From Psilocybe azurescens (taxonomy: Eukaryota > Basidiomycota > Agaricomycetes > Agaricales > Agrocybaceae): DNA of 64,000 nt. The DNA is taken from positions 434,001 to 498,000 of the forward strand of contig JAJIRX010000032.1 of the NCBI GenBank assembly GCA_023853785.1. Direction: 5' to 3'. The notes below the pieces were generated by a model. The model was given only the letters and a program-made list of their open reading frames with translations. It was not told the DNA's origin and did not search any database. The position numbers and the translations under genes were made by a program. This document shows, in pieces, positions 49,101-61,653 of the stretch; position 1 is the first letter of the stretch; every line of letters starts with the position of its first letter.

Positions 49101-51076
49101 TACAAAGAGTGGAATAACCAGGGAAAAAGTAAAAGCAGCTGCAGCTTGCAGCTTGAACTGAAATGACCAATATGTCTACAGTTAGGTTAATTAACACAGA
49201 TAAAATGAGGTATTGATACTAATTGCAATAGCAGTCAGATACTACAATGAATTGCACAAGAACTTCCACCCCATTTTGCTTTATAGAATCACAATCTGTA
49301 TGTCTGGAATAGTTTACAGACAATTATACATGTTTCAAGGCTCAGTCATATTGACCTGATCAGACATGTTTACAGACTATTTAACCTTTTGCCAGACTCA
49401 GTATGAGTCTTTGTCAATGATAATCCATGTTTCTGGGGTATTTTACAAACCATTTTGTATATTTCCATGCCTACTCAACTCATAATTCCATGTCTGTCAT
49501 CTGTTCAGACATATTTCCAGCCCATTTCAAAAATTCCCAGACATGGCCTGAATTGTTTTCAATAATAATACACATTTCTGACCCAGTTTGCTATACTCAA
49601 CATATATCTCGACATATTCCCAAGTGTGGTCTGCATTTTTCAATGATAATTCATGTTTCCGACCCGGTTTACAATGTCCGGCACTATTCGGACATATTCC
49701 TGCCCCATTGTAAAAATTCCTGGGCCCAGCATGCACTATTCTCAATGATAATACATGTTTCCGGACATATTCCTGCCTCATTGCAACCATTCCTGGGCCT
49801 GGCATGCACTATTCTCAATAATAATTCATGTTTCTGACCAAGTTTACAATTTCCGGCACTTTTCCGGACATATTCCCGCCCCCATTACAAAAATTCCCGG
49901 GCCCAGCATGCACTATTTTCAATAATATTCATGTTTCCGACCCGGTTTACAATGTCCGGCACTATTCCGGACATATTCCTGCCCCATTGCAAAAATTCCT
50001 GGGCCCAGCATGCACTATTCTCAATGATAATACATGTTTCCGGACATATTTCTGCCTCATTGCAACCATTCCTGGGCCTGGCGTACACTATTCTCAATAA
50101 TAATTCATGTTTCTGACCCAGTTTACAATTTCCGGCACTTTTCCAGACATATTCCCGCTGCATTACAAAAATTCCCGGGCCCGGCATGCACTATTTTCAA
50201 TAATAATTCATGTTTCCGACCCGGTTTACAATGTCTGGCACTATTCCGGACATATTCCCGCCCCATTGCAAAAATTCCCGGGCCCGGCATTCACTTTTTC
50301 AATGATAATTCATGTTCTGGTCCAAGGCTAAATACAGCAAAAAATTGGAAATTTACAACCCACATATATCACTCAAATTGTGTCCGTTTTGGCTGTTTCT
50401 AGGCTCGTTTTGATTGGAATTTTGTCTAGATTTTTTCATGCGTTTTACAGCCGGGACCGGGACCGGGGCGGCACTCATTCCCGCCCTGCCCCGGGGCCAA
50501 ATACACAAAATTGGATCATTACAACCATTATATCTCCCTCAAATCCTGTCCGATTTGGCTGTTTCTAGGCTTGTTTTGATCGGAATTTTGTCTATATTTT
50601 TCATGCGTTTTACACCTGGGGCCGGGACCGGGCGGCACTCATTCCCGCCCTGCCCCGGGCCAAATACACAAAATTGGATCATTACAACCATTATATCTCC
50701 CTCAAATCCTGTCCAATTTGCATGATTCTGGGCTTATTTAAATCACATTTACAGTCCGGTTCTTTCCCGATTGCTCACTTATAATTTATTATGGTGTGTG
50801 CACCAATGCTTGTCAATTCATTGCAAAATTAAGGCTTTACCAGTTTCCTGTAGACACCCCGGAGCCACAGAATGTATGCCGGATAGCCTACAAAAATGCC
50901 TGGGTATGAGCCATTGAGGCGGATTTACTGTACCATATCATATGGTACAGTGTAGGCTACCCAAAATGGAAGGGAAACATTCACTGGTTCAGAGAGACCA
51001 CTGAACCCATATGATATGCTACACTGTAAATGTACTTTCTATCATATCATATGTTACAATGGTACATATCTAGCTG
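46151..51076. mobile_element. Foldback transposable element U2, second copy
   Basis: 4926 bp bounded by the perfect 7-bp duplication TTTCGAT (46144-46150 and 51077-51083). The left arm is about 46151-48410, the loop 48411-49320 and the right arm 49321-51076. The loop is nearly identical to the U1 loop and in the same direction, and the left arm again holds three copies of the 165-bp unit against two on the right. But the tips are exchanged relative to U1: here CACATACTGATG is on the left and CATATCTAGCTG on the right. It is longer than U1 because of extra 100-bp units. No coding sequence was recognised; ORFs in the arms are repeat-unit read-through. Confidence 0.88.
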
Positions 51077-51083
51077 TTTCGAT

Positions 51084-52426
51084 TGGAGTTTACCATGGTG
51101 GTCACGGTAGGTCACACGGCAATTTGACACTTTGCCCAGCCTCTCACGGCAGAAAGCATCGCAAACGACCAAACGAGATACGTGTTTTGAGCCATCAACA
51201 AAGCTTCAAGGCGGCGATTGAAACGGCACCGCGGCATATCACTCGTTAAGTACTATTGGCAAAAGTAACGCCTCAAGTTCCTTCGCATCCTCCTGGCTTC
51301 CACAATGTGATATATACTTCAGAAATATACCAGAATGTGATTTGGACATACTTCATCCTTCATCGTTATCTGGTTGCTCATCAAGGTCCCAATGGATCAT
51401 AGGGTGGACATGGGAAGCTGTCTTTGATTGATTCCGAAGGCCGGTAATGTTTCTCTTTGCCTTCTTTGCTATACGATAAGCAATCAGTGATTTGTGGCTT
51501 AGGCAGTAGGACTTTTGGGATTTTTTTGAGGGAGGAACGGCTTGATAAAAACCTACCAAACTTTGGGATCATCCCGCTCTTCAAAAAAGAAAGCGATTCC
51601 GCTATTTTTCAAGATTTTACCGGTTTTTTAAGAGTCCGGCTAATATTTTAGGGTATGCATTCCCTAATTGGTAATTTAAAGGGAAACGGCTCCATAGGAT
51701 GAACTGAAAGTTGGTCGGGAAGCTCCTTAAACGGGATTCTACCGATTCCGATGGTTTTCGGGGCCATCAATAAAAGTTGGTTTTCTAGTTGAGTTTGATT
51801 GTCCGCGACTGTAGCGTTATTTTAGCACTATTTTTAGCACTAGAGTAAATTGCCGCCACTGGCGGCTCACGCCTGCTTGCCAAAAACAATATTACAAGGT
51901 GCGGGAATATCTTATCTTCGGGTCACATGTATATAAAGATGATAAAATGTTTTGATGGTAGGGATATATAGAATTTTGACGCTCTCTAAAACCCTTGCAA
52001 GCAAGGAAAAAAAACCAGGATTTGCTGATGAAGCGTTCTGTATAAGCTCGGCGGGGCCGTGTATACATATTGTCTTTGCTGACCTTTCGCTGTTATCCAA
52101 ACCGAGTATATTATATAAGGCTTCCTGGACGAGATTCTACGATATTACGGAGAAGTTCGATCATTTCTCGGCCGAGAACACGGGCACTGACACCTAGGTC
52201 ATGGACACAGTTCATCTGGGAATCGTTCCCTCTCCAGGCAGTATTCTGCAATCGGATTAGGATGGAAGCAAAGGGCATTTTGGCATTGCGGGGCACTTAA
52301 GCGATCCGCCCGAAATCGATCATGCTTATCGCGCAATGGATTAAGCGATGATATAAATATTTCGCCTCATCCGAGCCTACTCTCCCAAACCCCCTTCGAA
52401 AGGACTGTCTAACGGCGAACAAAAAC
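51084..52426. promoter_or_regulatory. Spacer and promoter of the aminotransferase gene
   Basis: About 1.34 kb of native DNA. A TATAAATA box (52352-52359) lies 68 nt upstream of the aminotransferase ATG. A short minus-strand ORF (51559-51353, ending EQPDNDEG) may be a gene fragment, but I could not extend it. The stretch 51580-51900 has a repeat-like character (short directly repeated TTTTAGCACTA), possibly an old transposon remnant. Before the insertions this spacer and the pieces at 24803-24967, 35898-36033 and 46064-46150 formed one divergent promoter region of about 1.7 kb shared with SNM1. Confidence 0.5.
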
Positions 52427-54396
52427 ATGGCACCTGCTCTAGAAATCGACTCTGCCAACTCTTCAGTGACCACTGATCTCAAGTCATCCAAAACCCTGAA
52501 GAAAACCAATATCCTTCATAGGACACCCTGGCAGCCTCCTGTTGCTGTAGCTGCCCAAGGAATTTACATTGATCTTGAGGATGGAACTAGGGTCATCGAT
52601 GCCGTGGGTGGTGCTGCCGTTACTTGCCTTGGAAATAGCCACCCGACCGTCATGCAGGCGATCAAAGATCAGGTGGACAAGGTTTCTTGTTGGTCGTCAA
52701 CTTCTTGTGTTATAGATCTTGAGATCTGACCGATGAATACAGATGTTTATAACATGCAGCTTTCGAACGAACCTGCAGAAGCACTTGCCAAAAAACTTGT
52801 GGATACAAGCGAAGGGGCATTTGCATTATGTGGTTTCGCCTCTGGAGGTATGACCTTTCTTCGTCCAGTGGATTCATTCTGACTAGCTTGATACAGGATC
52901 AGAAGCCATGGAAAGTGTTTTGAAGTTAGCAAGACAGGTACTTTGTGGAATAAAACTTGGGTTTTATCACTATTCATCGATTCCCCCTAGTACTTCTTCG
53001 AGACCAATCAAAAACAACGCACAAAATTCATTGCAAGACAGCTTTCTTTTCACGGTAATACCCTTGGAACACTGTCTTTGGCCTACCATCCCACACGTCG
53101 CGCCCCATACGCTGATATTCTTGACGAAAAACATTTCTACCATGTTTCTCCTGCATACGCTAAGCGTTTTCAGAGGACTGACGAAACTGAAGAACAATAT
53201 GTCGAACGCCTACGACAAGAACTGGAAAGCAAATTCATTGAATTAGGGCCCGAGACAGTCATTGGATGTTGGTATTCTCGCCAATTTGGAGGAATATACT
53301 GATGTTGCTATCCTAATCAGTCGTCGCAGAAACCGTGGTAGGAGCAACTACAGGAGTAGTCTCTGCCCCTAAAGGTTATTTCAAAGGTGTATTTCGCGTT
53401 GAAATGCATACTGAGAGATGCTTACATGCCCTTATGCAGCTATGAAATCTGTTTGCGATAAGTACGGTGCTCTGTTTATACTTGATGAGGTATGTGCATA
53501 GATCTTGAAACATCGCAATCTGTTGCCGACATCCCACATTGCAGGTCATGAGTGGTATGGGACGCATGGGAACATTGCATGCGTGGCAGTCTTTTGGAGA
53601 TGGTGTAGCAGTATGTCTTTCTCAGTATTCATAGGTCCATCTCTAAACACGCAGCATCTTAGCCTGATATTCAAGCAGTGGCAAAGGGACTGGGAGGAGG
53701 GTAAGTTCCAAGATTCGTGATTTTACTTATACTGATTTTTAACCAGTTATGGCTCGATCGGAGCTATTTTGATGTCTCCGAAAATTGCAGCTGGAATTCG
53801 CGACAATGCAGGCTTGTGGAAACACGGCCATACGTATCAGGCAAGTAACACAAGAATCCGAAACACAAGCATCACAATAAATGTATACGTAGGCCCACCC
53901 TTTGGCATGTGCCGCATCTTTAGCTGTTCAAAACGTGATCGAAGAAGAAAACTTGCTGGAAAACATTCGTACTCAAGGAGATTATCTTCGTAAGCGCTTT
54001 CTGTTCTGTTTTTGTTAATGCTCCGTAGCTCACAGCCGGACTAGATGAGCTCCTGGAGAGAGGCCTTCTCAGCGAAAACTCATTGTCTGCTCCATACGTG
54101 TTCGATATTCGTGGTGGTGGCGGATTTTGGGCAGTTGAATTCGAATTCGGGGCGCTTATTTCCAGACCACCTCCTTTGCAATGCTCGTACAGGCTAAAGC
54201 GCTGCAAAACGGCTTGATCGTGATGGGCATGGTCGGCGGAGCTAATCTAGAAGGTACAAAAGGAGAACACATAATATTCGCACCTGCATATAATATTACA
54301 AAAGACGAAATCGAGAAGATCGTTGACATCTTTGTCAAAAGTGTCAACGATGTCTTGAAAAGATCATATTCCACAATAGATCTCGAAAGACTTTAG
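52427..54396 (+). CDS. Class III PLP-dependent aminotransferase, frame broken at a G run
   Basis: Omega-type aminotransferase of PLP fold type I. Substrate unknown; the family includes GABA, acetylornithine and beta-alanine transaminases. Exon 1 is 52427-52688, with further exons from 52743 and six or more short introns. Family blocks are DGTRVIDAVGGAAVTCLGN, CGFASGGSEAMESVLKLAR, LSFHGNTLGTLSL, LFILDEVMSGMGRMG (PLP-binding Asp) and AVAKGLGGGYGSIG with the Schiff-base lysine codon at 53683-53685. The intron at 53841-53892 begins GCAAGT, a GC-AG intron. Near the end a four-G run (54149-54152) is one base short: frames before (FWAVEFEFG) and after (FAMLVQAKALQNGLIVMG) do not meet otherwise. The splice near 53990-54045 is tentative. 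TATA box about 70 nt upstream. Confidence 0.88.
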
Positions 54397-54690
54397 ATAT
54401 GACTTTGAGTAATGGCAAACTATTGTACAATCTTGTCCAGTTTGATATCTACTACAGGAGTAATTATTCATAGCCAACTGGAGCAAACTGGTTTTATCAA
54501 AAGGGAGTCACTGGTCGATTGCTGAGATTTCACGCCACCTGCTTATATAAGTGGCCAACGATTGCTTTAGGGCGTTTCGCGAAGTCTGACCTGCTCTTGC
54601 TTTCCTTCATACTCTCATCACATTTTCTGTGTTCTTAACTATAGTCTTATACGCTCAGAATCCGGATCGATGGCTGGGGGCATGTACTAA
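54397..54690. other. Spacer between aminotransferase and UFD4
   Basis: 294 bp with the aminotransferase 3' end and the UFD4 promoter. An ATG at 54670 lies just upstream of the chosen UFD4 start but in another frame. Confidence 0.4.
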
Positions 54691-57600
54691 ATGGATTTAC
54701 GACCAATCCAACATCAAGAAGCCACAAGCAGCTCCAGTGCATTTACCACCCATCCTAGCCACAACCAAGACTCGTTCTTCGATACGACCTCCGAAAGCAA
54801 GCCAATACGCTCCAGCGCGAGAGTGAAAGCTGCGAAGCACAAAGCACAAATTTCAGCTCAAGTGAAGGAGCTTACTTCTAACCCGGAGCAAGACCCCGGA
54901 GCATCTTCATCTCTCCCCTCCGAATCTATCAGTACACGTAACTCTCGCTCAAGTCCAGTCAAGTCCAGTCGACCCCGTGAAAGCAATTCCACCAAAGGGA
55001 AGGGAAAGGAAGTGTCGCAGGAGCCATCATTACGCGGTGCTAAGCGGTAAGCGCCTTATACAAGTATGATATTATGGTGGAACCTGATTTTGATATTGTG
55101 TTTAGTCATCGTCGAAACCCCACATCTACAACAACCCCTCTCACCATCAACGAATCGGCGCGCGATACGAAAGGCAAAAAACGTGCTGCGCCTGAAACAG
55201 ACGACGAAGACATTCATTCTACTAAACGCATCCGAACATCTGCATATTCTCTTAGATCGATTACATCCTCTGCCAATCCTGCTGAAATGCCACGCAAAGC
55301 TCGGTTTGTTTGTCAAAGTAATATTTTTCGTAAAGTCACTGACATTTATTTAGGACATCCACGTCGAAAGGGAAAGCCGCTCTGAAATCGAAGATGGCAA
55401 TAGCGGGATCTTCTCGCCTCGAAAATGAAGACGTTGAAATGTTAGATCCAGAATACGCCAACAGCAAGCATGGCGACTCATCGGATCTCGAAGAAACTAT
55501 GGAGGAAAAGCATGATGGTGAAAGTGAACATCGTGCTCAAGGCGATCAGGATGCCGCCGTCGAGGGAGGCAAAGGACGATGACGACGACGATGAAGATGA
55601 AGATGACGAAGATGGTGAAGGTGGGCATGGTGATGAAGGCAGGGTCTCTTCTAGTGACGCAGGCCCCATTCCAGGTGGAATGGACGAAGCCACCGCTTTG
55701 GCGATATTCGGTGATTACCGCCAGTTTGGATCGTACATGATGTCGCTATCATCGCGTCTGAAGACCATGTTGAATAACATCAAACCCACTGCGGATCCTA
55801 CTACGAGGCTCGTCACTCTTCAGGAGCTGAGCGAACTCCTGAGCATCAGTACCGAAGATACCTTGGCGGGATCCTTCCAGGTTGAACAATTTGTGAGGGA
55901 ATTGGTTAAGATTCTAGGTGGTCGCGGTGCCGATGAAGACGAAGACGAAGACGAAGATCCCCCAGAACGCGATGAAGATGCTGCGCTTGCTGCCGCGCTT
56001 GCTATGAGCTCAGGGGGTGCATATCAAGGCGATGATAACCTCGAAGCCCAAGTTCTTGCATGCAGATGCTTAGCAAATCTCATGGAGGCTTTACCGGGTG
56101 TGGCGCACACTGTCGTTTACCATGGCGCGATTCCGGTTCTTTGCAGCAAACTGATTGAGATATCCTACATTGACTTGGCAGAGCAGACATTGAGTGTAAG
56201 CAACCTTTATTATTATGTATCCTGTAACAGGATTTCTCATACGCATATAGACTATGGAAAAGATATCAGAGGAATTCCCGAGTTCCATTGTGCGAGAGGG
56301 TGGCTTGGCCGCTTTGCTTAATTATCTGGATTTCTTTTCCATTGCAGTTCAAAGGACTGCTTTGCAAGCTGCGTCAAATTGTTGTCGAAATGTCTCCCCA
56401 GAGCATTTCCCCATGATTCGTGGTGTTTGGCCCATCATTCGCAACTGTCTTGCCTATTCCGATCAACGCCTTGTGGAATATGCATGCCTTTGTGTCATTC
56501 GAGTCGTCGATTCTTATTATCGCTCTTCCATTGAAAATCTGGAGTCTCTGATGGATTCTGCGCTTATTCGGGCGGTTAATCAACTTCTCCTTCCGGCAGG
56601 TGGATCGCCTTTGATCGCTTCAAACACATATACACTTCTACTCCGAGCGTTGGCGACATCTGCAAGAGCCAGCGCAAAGATTACTGTGGCTTTACTCGAA
56701 GCTGATATAGTCGACACTCTTTACCAGATCTTGACAGGAGTTTTACCCTCCACTTCTCTGAACCATTCCGATCAGGGGGGATGCAGCAGGTGGACAAGGC
56801 TTAGGAGGTGGATTGGCGGATATGACTGTCATGGAGAATTTGGCCCATAGACCCAAAGAACAAGTGGAAGAGGCTCTTAGCCTCATTTCTGAACTGCTAC
56901 CCCCTTGCCCAAAGGTAAGGCTTCATTTCAATGCCTTCTTGCTTATATTGATTATTTATAGATGGTGTCTTCGATCATAAGGCATACACAGAGAAGTCTC
57001 TCGCTAAACTTGTGAAAGCCAAAGCCAAGGCAGATAGGGCAGCTGCACGTCTTGCTGCTCAAGCGCAATCCAGTTCCGGTGCCATTGGTGCCCCCTCGCC
57101 AACACCGGGTCCTGGCCCATCTGCAGACGATGCCTCTCCTGCACCAGGGCTGCCTGAAGTCTCTGCACAAGAGCCTGAGGAGAATAGAGAAGCTTCAGCT
57201 GCTCTGCCGGGTATAGAGGTTGCTCCAGATCGCACAGACATGTTGCGATCCAAACCTGCCGTAGTTGGGCGTTTCATGCAGCTTCTCGTCCCGATTCTGG
57301 TTGATGTGTATGCTGCGAGTGTAATCACACCAGTCAGGATCAAAACTTTGACAGGTTTACTCAAGGCAGTCAGTTTCCTTGACCCTGAAGGCTTAAAGCC
57401 CGTCCTTATGGTGAGATCGCTTTCAAAATCCTTTGCTCATTTGTTGACGTTTTATCAGTTTGTTCCTGTGGCTAGTTTTGCATCCTCCATTTTGTCCTCC
57501 AAAGATCATCCCTCGCTTGTCATTGGAGCTCTCCAACTTGTTGATTTGCTGCTAGGAAAGTTGCCATCGCTTTATAAACCGACCTTCCATAGGGAAGGTG

Positions 57601-60600
57601 TTTTCCACGAGATAGAAGCCCTGGCTGAACGGGCTCTTACAACATCCAAAGTTAAAGACAAAGATACTCCTGAGGCCGGTGAAGATGGCTCAAGCTCCTC
57701 CAATCCTCCTCCAACAAGTATCCCTGGATTCAAAAAACTATCTTCGATGTCCCTTGACCCCGAAGATGCTATCACCTTGAGAGCCCGGGTTATACAGTTC
57801 AAATATCTTACTGATAAAGAAGACGTTGACGAAGATGGAGCATTCCAAAGCTTGCGCAATGTTGTTGCAAAAATTTCTGCGCCAAATTCCTCAGATCAGG
57901 AGTATTCTGAAGCGCTGTGGGAACTTGCCGATCTCTTTGCATCTCCTCACACATCGGTCTCAAGTTTTGAATTGCTCCAGAGTGGTGTTGTTGACGGCCT
58001 TCTTCTTTTTGCAACGGACGAAAATCGTTCTGGTATGTACGACCTTTCATCTTTTAGTCGCGTTCTGATTGTCGTATTTCCCATTAGTAAGTTTGCAGAG
58101 GCGAAAGGAGATCCTGTTAGATGCATTTTCAAGTCGGAAAATCAAGAACCTGAATGCCAGTCAAACGCCATTTGCAACACTGGTCAAGAAATTGCAAGAA
58201 AGCTTTACTAGGATGGAATCATTCGAAGTCATTACTGTGGCACAAAACAGTGATGGTAGGGTATTTCACTAGCATTAAACATCATTCTGACCGCTTATTT
58301 TTTAGATTCCAAACGCAGTTCGCCATCACTGCTCGCCCGGCAGCTTCGACTGCGCCTTGTTGCTGGAGACGACTCGGACATCCCGAAGAACCTCCATAAC
58401 ATTGTTGTTTCTATCCATGCTATCGCGACTTTCCAAGCCTTGCATGATTACCTTCGTCCCCGCGTTGCCGGACTTCTCAGTGGCGGATCTCGCTTATCTG
58501 GAATGTTTGCAGCTCTAGCTGCGTCTGGCTTCGCCGGGATACCCAAACCTCCAGGCGACGACAAAATAGCTGCAAATGCAGAATCAAGTTCTGCTGGTGC
58601 ATCTTCCACATCTGGTATTCAACGTCGTCGTAGTCAACGTTTAGCCAAACAGGTGGCGACTTCAACTTCTTCTGAGAATCTGCATTCTGGCCTGGAAGAA
58701 GGCACTACCTCAGCTTCAAGTTCTGCGCTGAATGCTCTTGGGACGGAACCTACTCCTTTGGACCCTACACCTACAACACTTGCCACCGAACCTACACCAA
58801 GTGAGACAGTGGTGGAGTCTGAGCAACTCCATCCAGAATTTACGGATGACGAGGATGAAATTGATGCTGAAGTCTTTGACGATGACGTTGACCCTGATAA
58901 CCCGATGTCAGAAAAGACTATCACCTTATCAGTGGTTGAAGGTATGTCATTAATCTTATGACATGGTATACTTTGGTATCAATCATATTTTACAGAGGGT
59001 GGCAAAGTGGAGGCTCAAACGCCAGAAGGTACACGAGTGGCGACGCCCAATGCGGCCAAAGAAGGTTTGTTGGCGATGGCTCGGAACTCACTTTCAGCGC
59101 GAGGTTCTTATGCAGCGGCATTGAAAGCCAAACCGACCGACTGGCATCTTGAATTTTCCATGGATGACCATATTTTACCGTTGGACTTGACGATCTATGG
59201 AGCCATCCATCAACATGAAATGAGGAAGAAGACTGGACCAACTCCCCTTAATATGATTTGGCAAGGCGTATACACAATCAAGTTCAAGAAAGTCCCTGGC
59301 CCAGCACCAAACTCCGAAGGTATGTGGACAATCACAATGTTCATCGCTATACCATTTTTGATAAATCATGGGTACAGCTCGTGCAGAAAGTGTGGAATTG
59401 GCGACCAAGAACCGGTCGCCGACTCCCACCCTTTCGTCTCTTCCTGAAGATGCACCGCATGCCAAGATCCTTCGACTCCTCCGCATGCTTTCCCACCTTA
59501 ACACCTTAGAAGCTGAGCGGGTGGCCTTCCCTGCTGACAAGCGAAATCTTCCTGATTCATCGTTTGTGAACAACAAACTCACCGCCAAACTTACCCGACA
59601 GTTAGAGGAACCTATGATTGTCGCTAGGTTCGTCGTTTATAATTTTCTGGTGTGTTTAACCTCTGACCCCTCTTCAGCTCGTGCCTTCCGGACTGGGCTC
59701 TGGACCTTCCCCAACATTTCCCCTTTTATTCCCATTCGCGACCCGTTATAATTTCCTCCAGTCTACGTCATTTGGTTACGCACGCCTAATCTTGAAATGG
59801 CAAAGTCAACAAACCAGAGGTCAAGATACTTCAAGGCGAGACGATGGGATAGGCTTCCTTGGACGCTTACAACGTCAAAAAGTCCGTATATCTCGCAAGC
59901 ATATTCTCGAATCGGCTGTGAAAGTTTTCGAACTATACGGATCTTCCTCGTCAATACTCGAAGTCGAATATTTCGAAGAAGTTGGAACTGGTTTGGGACC
60001 GACCCTTGAATTTTACTCCTTGGTATCGAAGGAGTTTGCCAGGAAAGATCTAAAGCTTTGGAGAGACGCAGACAGTTCAGGACCTGGCGTCTACGTCGAC
60101 CACCCGAACGGTCTCTATCCTGCACCTTTGAGCCGCGAGGACGTGCTTAATGACGGTGGACAGTGAGTGCTTTGATACCATTTTTCTTGACCTTGTTTGA
60201 ATTTTCAATAGGAAGAGGACTCATATCCTACGGGTTATTGGCCAGTTTGTTGCGAAGGCGATGTTGGATTCACGGATAATCGATTTGTCGTTCAACAAAA
60301 TCTTTTAAAGCTTGTGTTGGGTGAAGATGTTCCTCTCACGATTGCGACACTCAGAGTAGGTTTTTAGTCCGTGTCCTCGTTCACTTTACTGATACGTTGA
60401 TCTCAGCTTGTCGATGTTGACCTTGCTAATTCACTTGCAAAAATCCAGAGTCTAGTCTCCGAAAGCAATGTTCCTAAAGACAAAGTGAGTAATCTTGAAG
60501 TGGTCGGTCGATCTACGATTTACTGGCTTTCAGCTCGCGCAGAAAGTGGCTCAGATCGAGCAAGTGAATGTCGAGGATCTAGCTCTAGATTTCACCATCC

Positions 60601-61338
60601 CTGGTTACGATATCGAACTGAGGGTAAGATCCCAACAATTTTCTTGTGGGTTGATACTAATCGATTTTTGAAGCCTAATGGAAGAGATATACTTGTAACA
60701 TCTGAGAATGTCACTGAGTATGTCGCTGAGGTCCTCGATGCAATTCTTGGAAAGGGAGCTGCTATCCAGGCAAAGGCTTTCAGGGACGGTTTTTCGAAGG
60801 TCTTCCCAATCGCCGATCTTCGTGCATTCTCGGCAGATGAGCTCGTGATGCTTTTCGGCAATTCTGAAGAGGACTGGAGTGTAGAAAGTGAGTATATTGA
60901 TCCCTTAGTTGATTCTTATCCTTATATCACAATCAGCACTCTCTGAGGCATTGAAAGCCGACCATGGTTTCAACGTAGAAAGCCGAGCTATCCGGGATCT
61001 TGTCGAAATTATGTCAGAATACGATCCATCTACGCGCCGTGCATATCTGCAGTTCATCACCGGAAGCCCCAAGCTTCCAATTGGCGGTAAGTGACATCTG
61101 TATAATTAATCTGGTTTTCAATTGATTTCTGTGACATGTAGGTTTCCGAGGCCTAAACCCGCCCCTGACCGTCGTCCGCAAACCTCACGAAGCCCCATTA
61201 ACTGCAGATGACTATCTTCCCAGTGTCATGACCTGCGTGAACTACCTGAAGCTACCGGAATATAGTACCAAATCGGTCATGAAGGAGAAACTTCAGACGG
61301 CTATGTTGGAAGGAGTAGGAAGCTTCCACCTTTCATAA
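54691..61338 (+). CDS. UFD4: UFD4/TRIP12-type HECT E3 ubiquitin ligase, frame broken at two homopolymers
   Basis: Large E3 ligase of the ubiquitin-fusion-degradation pathway, roughly 1,900 residues over about 18 exons. A Ser/Lys-rich disordered N-terminus leads into an acidic tract (about 55575-55640). An armadillo-like domain follows ([60 protein letters not shown]), then an acidic/Ser middle. The HECT domain starts near 59750 ([43 protein letters not shown]) and ends [19 protein letters not shown]...[13 protein letters not shown], with the catalytic cysteine codon at 61234-61236. Frame breaks: a six-G run (56775-56780, one long or two short) before [20 protein letters not shown], and a four-T run (60303-60306, one short) after SFNKIF. 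Start ATG chosen as first in frame. Confidence 0.92.
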
Positions 61339-61653
61339 TTAATGGACCAACACCTCTCTCTGCCTTTACCATCTTTCTTGTCGTTAGTTCATTTTCGAAC
61401 GTAGAATCCATCACTCACAAGTACTTAGCCCTATAACACTTCTGCATTGCACATTGTCTAAACAATTGTACTTCTTTAATTTCTTGTTGGTATCCCCTGC
61501 GTTTTTGCTATCTTTGGGTTTTATAAGGTGTTCCTTCTGAGAGCCTGGATGACATAATAAGCTGCTCTGTCATGCTCCTCCGCTTAAGTGACTCGATGTC
61601 GGCTAGGCAGCTCATTCATTTACCTTGTTTCTTTTCAAGACAGTCATTATTCG
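61339..61653. other. Spacer between UFD4 and RDS3 copy 1
   Basis: 315 bp. It should contain the UFD4 3' end and the promoter of RDS3 copy 1. No other feature was seen. Confidence 0.4.

Noticed and set aside
36053..51076. U1 and U2 as flanks of one composite transposon mobilising Copia-2
   Set aside because: Each U copy has its own different 7-bp duplication, Copia-2 has its own 5-bp duplication, and U1 lies inside the Copia-2 LTR. They are independent insertions.
51353..51559. Minus-strand ORF ending EQPDNDEG upstream of the aminotransferase
   Set aside because: The composition looks coding, but I could not extend it through splice sites or recognise a family. Left as a possible gene fragment.
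15287..60306. Programmed ribosomal frameshifting at the homopolymer breaks
   Set aside because: The sites are unrelated run types in ribosomal, repair and transport genes, with no shared slippery heptamer or downstream structure. A common sequencing cause is far simpler.
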